From positions 7,310-71,309 of the forward strand of contig CAJOEC010000026.1 of the NCBI GenBank assembly GCA_905233425.1: a DNA stretch of 64,000 nt, written 5' to 3'. Origin of the DNA: an uncultured Prevotella sp. (GTDB lineage: Bacteria > Bacteroidota > Bacteroidia > Bacteroidales > Bacteroidaceae). The translations under genes and the position numbers were made by a program. Below, piece after piece: positions 41,500-47,977 of this stretch. Position 1 is the first letter of the stretch. Every line of letters begins with the position of its first letter. The notes beneath the pieces were generated by a model that was not told where the DNA came from, ran no database searches, and was given only the letters and a program-made list of their open reading frames with translations.

Positions 41500-43005
41500 T
41501 TACTTTTTCAGTTTCTTGAATTCTTCAAGTTGCCGCGAGGCTTCGGGCACTCCCTGGCTCTTGGCCTTCTCCACAAGCTGTACAGCCTTGTTGAGGTCGC
41601 CCTTGAGCCAGGCCACGAGACCTTCGTCCATGGTCTTCTCGGGGCAGTCATTCACCTTGCTGAGGTATTCGGCAGCCTCGTCGGCCTCGCCCTTCTTGAT
41701 GGAGAGATAGGCCATGGTGAGGTTGATGTAGCTGTCGTTGGGGTAGAGCAGATATGCCTTGCGGATGATGGAGTTGTACTTCTCCTGATTGTTGGCATAT
41801 TTGTCGGCCAGCTTGTATATCTCGTTGAGGTTGAGGTTGATGGGCCGGGTCTCGAACACCACCTCCGACTCCTCGACGGTGAACGGGCGCACGGTGTAGA
41901 TGACGTTGTAGTTGGTGCAGCGCAGCTCCGGGAAGACATTCTTCAGCACGTAGGCATACCCCTCTGGAGTCTCTTGACGCATACGTTTCTCCTTATCGTC
42001 GGGAGCATTGCTGCCGGTAGCTATGCTGAGCAGTTTTTCGCGTTGGGGCACATCGCCATGATTCCTGAGGTACTTGATGAAGCCATCCCAGTTCTCACCC
42101 CTTCCGCTGGCCTGAATTTTGATGCCTTTTGCTATGCCAGTGCTCTGCAAATAAGCTTTTAGTGAATTAGTTCGGTTCTCACTGAGCATAGTGTTGTGGG
42201 CGAAGCCGCCTTCAGGAGAGGCATAGCCGTCGATGGTCATCTTTTGGATGGTGACATTCGAGTCGTTCTTCACGATGTTCACAGAGTTGTGTATCTTCTG
42301 CAGCTCCGTGGGGTTGCTCATGTAGTCGGGCTTGATGTCCCACTTGTTGACCACGAAGCAGAGGTAGGCCGAGCCTTTCTCCTCGCGCACCTTGACGCTC
42401 TTGTCGGCGGGCGGGAGCAGATAGACAGGATAGAGTTCGGGCACGTACTCCTTCTCCTCCTTCGGGAATCCGCCAAGTACTATCTCCCCGCGGTCCTTCT
42501 GCCTGTTGCAGGCGCAGCTCAGCTTGCGCAGCTTCAGCACGGCATTGTCCATCCACGGCTCGTATTTCACTGTGCGCAGATACTCGAAGTCGAGGTTCTC
42601 GCCACTCTTCTTGTGCATGGCAAGTGCGCCGGGGTATTCGTTCTTCAGGTCGCGCTCGAAATAGATCTGCTGGTTGCGGCTGTTGAGGAATATGAGCGGC
42701 AGCTCGGCCTTGCGCTGTGTTGTGGTATCGACGATTTCGGGCGACAGCACCACCGACTGCATGGCCGGTATGTCCTGTATGGCCGTCAGCTGCATTGACA
42801 CCACGACATTGCTGTCGACCACGGCCATGGTGGAGCGGCGGACAGTCATCACGTAGTCGTATTTCGGACTCATCTGCCTGGCATCGTTGGCCAACGACAT
42901 GGTCTGAAGCTCGAAGGCGCCTGCTCCCAACGACATCTGGGCCAGCAGCAGACAGAGCAGCAATCTCATTATATCTTTATGTGATTTCATTATTCCAATC
43001 TTCAT
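41500..43005 (-). CDS. DUF3868 fimbrial assembly protein with OmpA-like and TPR regions
   Basis: 501 residues (start at 43005, or at 42990 with MKSHKDIMRLLL). Signal peptide ending GAGAFE. N-terminal DUF3868 domain (about 30-230), then an OmpA-like half (VTIQKMTIDGYASPEGG, LSENRTNSLKAYLQ) and C-terminal helical repeats of TPR type (about 400-500). Such proteins precede mfa1 in Bacteroidales fimbrial operons and are thought to help assembly in the periplasm or outer membrane. Confidence 0.88.
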   Translation of the reverse strand: MKIGIMKSHKDIMRLLLCLLLAQMSLGAGAFELQTMSLANDARQMSPKYDYVMTVRRSTMAVVDSNVVVSMQLTAIQDIPAMQSVVLSPEIVDTTTQRKAELPLIFLNSRNQQIYFERDLKNEYPGALAMHKKSGENLDFEYLRTVKYEPWMDNAVLKLRKLSCACNRQKDRGEIVLGGFPKEEKEYVPELYPVYLLPPADKSVKVREEKGSAYLCFVVNKWDIKPDYMSNPTELQKIHNSVNIVKNDSNVTIQKMTIDGYASPEGGFAHNTMLSENRTNSLKAYLQSTGIAKGIKIQASGRGENWDGFIKYLRNHGDVPQREKLLSIATGSNAPDDKEKRMRQETPEGYAYVLKNVFPELRCTNYNVIYTVRPFTVEESEVVFETRPINLNLNEIYKLADKYANNQEKYNSIIRKAYLLYPNDSYINLTMAYLSIKKGEADEAAEYLSKVNDCPEKTMDEGLVAWLKGDLNKAVQLVEKAKSQGVPEASRQLEEFKKLKK

Positions 43006-43075
43006 TTGGTGACAAATCGTAAGTCGAAGGTGACAAATCGTAAATAGTAAATACCTTTGTGTCCTCTGTGTTTAT

Positions 43076-43675
43076 TCAAAAGACGTAGATGATGCTCAGT
43101 CCGAGCCTTGAGACGCCTACATAGTGGTAGACACCGTCGTCACGCAGGGCACCGCATACCTCGCAGTCGTACTTCTTATAATCTATATATGTATAGCCGA
43201 TGCCTATCTCGGCCCCAAGGTTCCAGTGCTTTTCCAGCGCGTACTCGTAGCCGACCCCGATGCCTCCGCCCAAGAGCCATCCCTCATAGCGGTTGGGCTT
43301 CAGGCCGTTCAGAATTCCGAAGAACAAGTCCTTGTTGGCAATGTTGAACTGTCCGCCGTGGACGTATGGGCCGAAAAACACACCGTTCATCAGCTGGCAT
43401 GGCCAGAAACGGTACTGGGCCTGGGCCGTCCAGTGCTTGTGAACACTCTGGTCGCCACGCTTCCATGGACGTATGCTGCCGTAGAATTCCAGCGACGTGT
43501 TTTTATGATAGGGTATTTCAACACCCGCAGAGATTGCGCCCATAGCATCGAAAAAGAGGTTGTTGTTGATGGCTAAGTGTTGTGCGCGAGACGAAAGTGC
43601 TGCACCGAAAAACAGCAGTAATAGAAATATATGTCTACACATCCTAAAATTACGGATCATTATGGTTAAGCACAT
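43076..43675 (-). CDS. DUF3575 outer-membrane beta-barrel-type protein
   Basis: 199 residues; the likely start is MCRHIF at 43642, giving a signal peptide ending SSRAQ. The body is the DUF3575 barrel: LAINNNLFFDAMGAISAGVE, WTAQAQYRFWP, GVFFGPYVHGGQF, WLLGGGIGVGYEYAL and IGIGYTYIDYKKYDCEVCG, ending YVGVSRLGLSIIYVF. First gene of the Mfa operon. Confidence 0.88.
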   Translation of the reverse strand: MCLTIMIRNFRMCRHIFLLLLFFGAALSSRAQHLAINNNLFFDAMGAISAGVEIPYHKNTSLEFYGSIRPWKRGDQSVHKHWTAQAQYRFWPCQLMNGVFFGPYVHGGQFNIANKDLFFGILNGLKPNRYEGWLLGGGIGVGYEYALEKHWNLGAEIGIGYTYIDYKKYDCEVCGALRDDGVYHYVGVSRLGLSIIYVF

Positions 43676-43690
43676 TTTAGTTTAATGCAG

Positions 43691-43698
43691 CAAATTTA
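43691..43698 (-). promoter_or_regulatory. Promoter -7 box of the fimbrial operon
   Basis: Minus strand TAAATTTG with no -33 box. A lone -7 box would suit a regulated or phase-controlled promoter; no invertible repeat was found around it. Confidence 0.55.
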
Positions 43699-43768
43699 AA
43701 GAAAAATAGCATATTATCCCTCATTTATTAAGTATTTTTAAATTGTTTAATTTAGTTTAACGGGCTGG

Positions 43769-44548
43769 TTAGGGCCTTTTTGCCAGTTTGGCCTCAGCTC
43801 GGGCCAGATCTTCGGGGGTGTCTATTCCGATGGTTTCCACGTCGGTCAGGCCTACGCGAATCTTGTAGCCGTTCTGTAGCCAGCGCAGCTGTTCCAGGCT
43901 CTCGGCCAGCTCCAGGGGACTCTGTGGCAGACGGGTAATCTCTGCCAGCACGTCGCGGCGGTAGGCGTAGAGGCCGATGTGCTTGACGAAGGGGAACTGT
44001 GCGAGCCAATCGCCGTGCTCCTTGCCGCGCACGAAGGGGATTACGCTTCGGCTGAAGTAGAGGGCATAGCCATCGTTGTCAGTCACGATTTTCGGAGAGT
44101 TGGGGGTGTCCACGGCCTCCATCGTCTCGAAGCGTTTGCCCAGGGTGGCAATCTGCGTGCGTGGGTCGTCAAAGAGACGGCACACCGTCTCCAGCTGCGA
44201 CGGCTGTATGAAGGGTTCGTCGCCCTGCACGTTGATGATGACATCGGCCGTGGTGCCGATTATCTCCGCTGCCTCCTCGATGCGGTCGGTGCCGCTCTTA
44301 TGGTCTGCGCGGGTCATCACGGCCCGGCCGCCGAAGGCCTCCACGGCCTGACGGATGCGGTCGTCGTCGGTGGCCACCCAGACGGCCTCCTCCCCCGACC
44401 CCTCCCCCCGGAGGGGAGTGGAGAGCACGGTGGACACTTGTTCGTAGACTCTCTGTATTACGGTCTTGCCGCCGAGCATGGCCAGCGGCTTGCCGGGGAA
44501 GCGCGTCGAAGCGTAGCGCGCCGGAATGATAGCAATGAATTTTGTCAT
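43769..44548 (-). CDS. kdsB: 3-deoxy-manno-octulosonate cytidylyltransferase
   Basis: 259 residues. Makes CMP-Kdo for lipid A core assembly. Motifs: IIPARYASTRFPGKPLAMLG, DHKSGTDRIEEAAE, VINVQGDEPFIQP and LYFSRSVIPF. Residues about 42-53 (44391-44425, STPLRGEGSGEE) are an in-frame insert encoded by one arm of the ccctcccc...ggaggggag repeat, between YEQV and AVWVATDD, where relatives have only a few residues. waaA, which uses CMP-Kdo, is 14 kb away in this window. Confidence 0.96.
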   Translation of the reverse strand: MTKFIAIIPARYASTRFPGKPLAMLGGKTVIQRVYEQVSTVLSTPLRGEGSGEEAVWVATDDDRIRQAVEAFGGRAVMTRADHKSGTDRIEEAAEIIGTTADVIINVQGDEPFIQPSQLETVCRLFDDPRTQIATLGKRFETMEAVDTPNSPKIVTDNDGYALYFSRSVIPFVRGKEHGDWLAQFPFVKHIGLYAYRRDVLAEITRLPQSPLELAESLEQLRWLQNGYKIRVGLTDVETIGIDTPEDLARAEAKLAKRP

Positions 44549-44571
44549 AGCCGATTAATATTTTTCGGGTG

Positions 44572-44603
44572 CAAAGGTAATCATTCCTTCTGACACCACC
44601 AAA
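44572..44603 (-). promoter_or_regulatory. Promoter of kdsB
   Basis: Minus strand TTTG (44603-44600), 20-base spacer, TACCTTTG (44579-44572). Confidence 0.8.
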
Positions 44604-44661
44604 TAGAAACTCGGATTCGTAAACCCGGATTCACTTTTTCTGCAAATTCTTTGCTTTTTTC

Positions 44662-44692
44662 TTTGCCGTTTCCCCAAATCTTCGTATCTTTG
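44662..44692 (+). promoter_or_regulatory. Promoter of the first A/B module
   Basis: TTTG (44662-44665), 19-base spacer, TATCTTTG (44685-44692). The bases ttcgtatctttgccccatcg are shared exactly with the starts of the repeats at 45541 and 47658. A ggggcaggccccgtgccagc repeat lies just downstream at 44704-44736. Confidence 0.8.
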
Positions 44693-44770
44693 CCCCATCG
44701 TTCGTGTAGGGGCAGGCCCCGTGCCAGCCCGCACACAAGCGGTTATATATATGTAAAGACATTTTGAACG

Positions 44771-45217
44771 ATGACAGCTACAATACCTATAGACTCCATT
44801 CTGGGAATGCTCCTACCTCTCAGCTATGACAATAAGAAATGGCTGGCAGACAGACTTTATGAAAACATACACGCTGACAGCAAAACTGAGCGGATGAAAG
44901 CTCGACTTGGTGAATTGTCAAAATTAAGTCAAGGATGGGATGGCAACAATGCCCAGCCCGTAAGTACTCGCGTCTGCAACAATATGCAGGCTGTGTTGCT
45001 CTGTTGTCAAGATAATGACATTGAACAATGGACGCTTTTTCCTGATATCAACGGCAATCTTTATCTTGATTTGAAATCAGACGATGTTGATGCGGGGATT
45101 ATACTTTCCGACAAGTCATTCTCCTATTTCACTGACGACAAAGACGAGAAGGACATTCCTTTTTCCCCCGACATTTTATTGCAGGTTCTCCGAAGCATCA
45201 ATAAAATTGCCGCATGA
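44771..45217 (+). CDS. Putative antitoxin-like protein of two-gene module (copy 1, gene A)
   Basis: 148 residues, no named family. The N-terminus (IDSILGMLLPLSYDNKKWLA, DRLYENI) resembles antitoxin dimerisation ends common in Prevotella. The rest carries a conserved core also found in the protein at 47084-47563: LSQGWDGNNAQ (LADGWDGADSK), LFPDINGNLYLDL (LFPDAHGYLYLDY) and GIILSDKSFSYF (GITMTGERLIYFF). The stop overlaps the start of gene B (ATGA). The arrangement is that of a toxin-antitoxin or immunity pair, but the biochemical role is unknown. Confidence 0.7.
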   Translation: MTATIPIDSILGMLLPLSYDNKKWLADRLYENIHADSKTERMKARLGELSKLSQGWDGNNAQPVSTRVCNNMQAVLLCCQDNDIEQWTLFPDINGNLYLDLKSDDVDAGIILSDKSFSYFTDDKDEKDIPFSPDILLQVLRSINKIAA

Positions 45218-45522
45218 AAGACAACCAGATTGACAGCACGGAGGATGTAGCCCGTGTCCTTTTCTATCCTTCTTTTTTCAGTGGAGGTGATTCTCCACTT
45301 TACAGCGATGGAGTTTTGTCGCCAACAGCTTTCAAACTTCAGATTCTGAAAAGCGGTACGCCAGAATCCTCAATTTCAGTATTGCGTACAATTCTTGAGA
45401 GTTTCACACACGACCTTGCCAAGTTGTCACCCCGTTCTTCCACAGATTACAAATGTGGATATGCCCTCCTCAATGTGGGGCAGATTAGGAGCATAATTTT
45501 GTCTTTTCTTAAACAAAGATGA
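45214..45522 (+). CDS. Putative partner (possible toxin) of two-gene module (copy 1, gene B)
   Basis: 102 residues, no named family. Shared with the protein at 46828-47091: EDVARVLFYPSFF (ESVARIIFSPSYI), LSPTAFKLQILKSG (VAPTAFRWDVLPSG), SSISVLRTI (DYISVLRGD) and KCGYALL (RYGYAFI). The conserved S/Y-P-S, R and H-poor pattern gives no clear catalytic site. Translation is coupled to gene A through the ATGA overlap. Confidence 0.68.
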   Translation: MKDNQIDSTEDVARVLFYPSFFSGGDSPLYSDGVLSPTAFKLQILKSGTPESSISVLRTILESFTHDLAKLSPRSSTDYKCGYALLNVGQIRSIILSFLKQR

Positions 45523-45552
45523 GGCGGAATTGAATAATATTTCGTATCTTTG

Positions 45553-45790
45553 CCCCATCGTTTGTTAGCCCATCTGTGGGCGGCGGGCGGTCATATATAT
45601 GAGAAAGACGTTTTCGAACGTCTGTCGTTGTGGACTATGAATCTCGCAAATTCCTACCACCGCAACAGGCAGATATATAGTCCGTACTGGCGCGGGCTAA
45701 CTGCGTTGTCTATCCTGTGTGGTGGAGGCAATGCGAGAGCCTATAGTCCCAAGGTAGGCGAGAGAAACAGACAACTCTTTTGGTGTAATG
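45553..45790 (+). ncRNA. Candidate structured small RNA, copy 1
   Basis: About 235 bases nearly identical to 47670-47906, beginning just below a shared TATCTTTG box (45545-45552). It holds a perfect 7-bp stem with a TTCG tetraloop (45606-45623), an aggc...gcct stem, a gccta...taggc stem and a final T-rich end. The open frame through it (81 codons) is broken by a one-base insertion in the other copy, so a protein is unlikely. It could be a small RNA or a mobile repeat. Confidence 0.55.
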
Positions 45791-45807
45791 AATAAGGACA
45801 GCGTGAT

Positions 45808-46113
45808 TCATGCCGCCTCGTAGAACACCTGCCCAACTCTGTCAATATGATAGCCAATGGGAGTGCCGACCTTTTCTTTATAGTCTATCATGTCAACAGA
45901 ATAAAGCAATTCCAAGTCCTCTATTTCACAAAGAATAGTCAGTATCTGCCTGTAGTCGATGCCCTTTCCTATTACAGCCAAGTCTATATCCGACCCCGCA
46001 CGGTAATTCCCCTTCGACCTGGAGCCGAAGATAAGAACCCTTTCAATGTTCTGATGCCGCCTGAACACATTCTGCAGCTCTTCTATAACCGTGTCGCTGA
46101 GTCCGAATTTCAT
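45808..46113 (-). CDS. MNT-type nucleotidyltransferase (HEPN/MNT pair)
   Basis: 101 residues. Minimal nucleotidyltransferase: LIFGSRSKGNYRAGSDIDLAVIG with the GSxxxG and DxD catalytic residues, split here as GSRSKG and SDIDLA. In characterised HEPN/MNT systems the MNT protein adds AMP to the HEPN toxin and so silences it. The start overlaps the HEPN gene by 4 bases (ATGA). Confidence 0.9.
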   Translation of the reverse strand: MKFGLSDTVIEELQNVFRRHQNIERVLIFGSRSKGNYRAGSDIDLAVIGKGIDYRQILTILCEIEDLELLYSVDMIDYKEKVGTPIGYHIDRVGQVFYEAA

Positions 46114-46550
46114 TTCTGTTGATAATCTTCGTTTGTCGCTAACCTTCCCAAACTCACATCCAACTGTTTGAGCAGTGGTGCATAATCAGTGTATATAAGC
46201 CGTATGATCGGCAAAACATCTTCCTCGTCATAAACATGGCTCAACGTGTTTCTGGATTTGGCCATCTTGCGCCACCCGTCATGGTCTGTTATCAATCCGT
46301 CTTCAAATGCCATCTTCAGTGTCCCGTTTGGGCCAAGCATGAACTGGTAGCCTTTGTAAAGTAGCAAATCCTGCAACACTTTCCACGATAATTCGAAGGT
46401 GTACTCAAAACGCTGGACAAGGCCTTCCGATTCCAGTTCAGACAAATCCTCCAGAAATCTGTCAGCCTCCGTCACTTCAAGTAATCTCCCGCAAGCTTTG
46501 TGAAAGTTTGCATAGCGCTGTATCCAGCGGATGTCTTTCGTTTGTTCCAT
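46110..46550 (-). CDS. HI0074-family HEPN protein (toxin of HEPN/MNT pair)
   Basis: 146 residues, all helical. HI0074 / nucleotidyltransferase substrate-binding family: RFEYTFELSWKVLQDLLLYK and the SRNTLSHVYDE motif, which contains the R-x4-H ribonuclease pattern (RNTLSH). It comes first in the operon with MNT behind, as is usual. Confidence 0.9.
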   Translation of the reverse strand: MEQTKDIRWIQRYANFHKACGRLLEVTEADRFLEDLSELESEGLVQRFEYTFELSWKVLQDLLLYKGYQFMLGPNGTLKMAFEDGLITDHDGWRKMAKSRNTLSHVYDEEDVLPIIRLIYTDYAPLLKQLDVSLGRLATNEDYQQK

Positions 46551-46567
46551 TTGCTTCTAAATTGCTG

Positions 46568-46599
46568 CAAATTTAGCCATTATATTTGACATATACAAA
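46568..46599 (-). promoter_or_regulatory. Promoter of the HEPN/MNT pair
   Basis: Minus strand TTTG (46599-46596), 20-base spacer, TAAATTTG (46575-46568). Confidence 0.8.
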
Positions 46600-46627
46600 T
46601 TTTTCAGCACTTTTCTTTGCCGTTTCA

Positions 46628-46712
46628 TAAATTTATCCTGTGTGGTGGAGGCAATGCGAGAGCCTATAGTCCCAGGGTAGGCGAGAGAAACAGACACCTA
46701 CGCCTTTTCATT
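46628..46712 (+). repeat. 3' fragment of the candidate small RNA repeat
   Basis: About 80 bases identical or nearly so to the ends of the copies at 45553-45790 and 47670-47906 (tcctgtgtggtggaggcaat through cacctacgcctttt). The 5' part, with promoter and TTCG hairpin, is missing. Confidence 0.8.
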
Positions 46713-46827
46713 AAGTCTACTCAGAATTTCACTATTCCGCTGCACCTCAATGCTAATTCCTTCTGAACCATCATGACTTCTGGAGATACCGGGGTAAATG
46801 CCGTTACTCTTTCTTTTGCGATGTCCA

Positions 46828-47091
46828 CTACAATGCCTGCATGGTTTGGATGAAGGCATACCCATAGCGCTCGTCGCCCTCTATCCTGGCCTTGAAATGC
46901 CTTGTCTCTATTTCAAGGTTGGACACATCGCCTCTAAGAACGGAGATATAATCCTCTGCATTTCCACTGGGAAGAACATCCCAACGAAAAGCAGTGGGTG
47001 CTACTCGCCCATTGTAGATGTATGATGGCGAGAAGATAATTCTTGCTACACTCTCTTCATCACCGACTATTTGGGGATAGGATTCAGCCAT
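46828..47091 (-). CDS. Putative partner (possible toxin) of two-gene module (copy 2, gene B)
   Basis: 87 residues, homologous to 45214-45522 (see ESVARIIFSPS, APTAF, SGNAEDYISVLRGD, RYGYAF). The start overlaps the end of gene A by 8 bases. After its stop another frame stays open to about 46722 (VDIAKERVTAFTPVSPEVMM...), so the gene may once have been longer and been cut by a frameshift (low confidence). A 3' fragment of the small RNA repeat lies next to it. Confidence 0.65.
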   Translation of the reverse strand: MAESYPQIVGDEESVARIIFSPSYIYNGRVAPTAFRWDVLPSGNAEDYISVLRGDVSNLEIETRHFKARIEGDERYGYAFIQTMQAL

Positions 47092-47563
47092 GAACGCGCT
47101 CTAAAATGGAAAGCAGGTTTCGGGTTGTGAAGGCAGTACCATCGTTCTTCACAGTTTTCCCATCCTTCCTGAAAAAGTAAATCAAGCGTTCACCCGTCAT
47201 CGTAATCCCTGCGACAGCATTACTTCCAGTGTAGTCAAGATAAAGATACCCATGGGCATCAGGGAATAGCACCCATCCTTGAAGCAACTCCTCACGGGTC
47301 TTTGCTATGGCGGTTTTGAACTTGCGTATGCTTTGGGGCACTATGGCCTTACTGTCAGCCCCATCCCAGCCGTCAGCGAGTCTTTCCAAAGAGTCAACAC
47401 GTTCTAATAGTTCACAATGAGCCTTTCCTCGGGAAGAAACAGCTTGCGGCACTTCCATTTTGTGTAACATAGCCACTTGCTCCACGCCTCTCAATTGTCT
47501 GATCGCTGTTCTAAGGCGAGGAAGCTGGGAATTGTCGTTTACTGTAACTAACAATTGTGCCAT
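47084..47563 (-). CDS. Putative antitoxin-like protein of two-gene module (copy 2, gene A)
   Basis: 159 residues from MAQLLVTVND at 47563; the open frame begins at 47593, but that ATG lies in the -7 box. The N-terminal 35 residues (QLLVTVNDNSQLPRLRTAIR, QLRGVEQV) match the N-terminus of the antitoxin at 33515 (QLLVSISDLSMVNDIKKAI...), a recognised antitoxin type. The rest is the WDG / LFPD..G.LYLDY domain of the protein at 44771. So the two A genes join different antitoxin-type heads to one common domain. Confidence 0.7.
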   Translation of the reverse strand: MAQLLVTVNDNSQLPRLRTAIRQLRGVEQVAMLHKMEVPQAVSSRGKAHCELLERVDSLERLADGWDGADSKAIVPQSIRKFKTAIAKTREELLQGWVLFPDAHGYLYLDYTGSNAVAGITMTGERLIYFFRKDGKTVKNDGTAFTTRNLLSILERVHG

Positions 47564-47590
47564 ATACGATATGTATTTTAACTTTGTGTG

Positions 47591-47621
47591 CAAAGTTACA
47601 ACTAATTCCTGTTTCTACAAA
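47591..47621 (-). promoter_or_regulatory. Promoter of the second A/B module
   Basis: Minus strand TTTG (47621-47618), 19-base spacer, TAACTTTG (47598-47591). It fixes the start of gene A at 47563. Confidence 0.8.
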
Positions 47622-47638
47622 ATTTTTCTCCCTTTTTC

Positions 47639-47669
47639 TTTGCTGTTTCATAAATTCTTCGTATCTTTG
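47639..47669 (+). promoter_or_regulatory. Promoter of candidate small RNA copy 2
   Basis: TTTG (47639-47642), 19-base spacer, TATCTTTG (47662-47669). Confidence 0.75.
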
Positions 47670-47906
47670 CCCCATCGTTTGTTAGCCCATCCGTGGGCGG
47701 CGGGCGGTCATATATATGAGAAAGACGTTTTCGAACGTCTGTCGTTGTGGACTATGAATCTCGCAAATTCCTACCACCGCAACAGGCAGATTATATAGTT
47801 CGTACTGGCGTGGGCTAACTGCGTTGTCTATCCTGTGTGGTGGAGGCAATGCGAGAGCCTATAGTCCCAGGGTAGGCGGAAGAAACAGACACCTACGCCT
47901 TTTTTG
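47670..47906 (+). ncRNA. Candidate structured small RNA, copy 2 (or leader of the BspA-type gene)
   Basis: Near-identical to 45553-45790, with the TTCG hairpin at 47723-47740. Differences are single bases and a one-base insertion near 47795 that breaks the long frame. The end gtagg...cctacgcctttttt can form a hairpin with a T run. It is followed 70 bases on by the BspA-type gene, so it might also be a leader. Confidence 0.55.
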
Positions 47907-47977
47907 TGTGTATGTCAGAACTAAAGACCTTACTTTAATTGCCGAATTGGGGTGTGATAGGCAGGAAAAGGGAAAAA

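Noticed and set aside
43691..43760. Invertible promoter for the fimbrial operon
   Set aside because: Bacteroidales surface loci often have one, but I found no inverted repeats on both sides of the -7 box and no recombinase gene nearby.
45550..45795. 81-codon open frame in the repeat at 45.6 kb
   Set aside because: The near-identical second copy has a one-base insertion and substitutions that break the frame, so the conserved thing is the nucleotide sequence.
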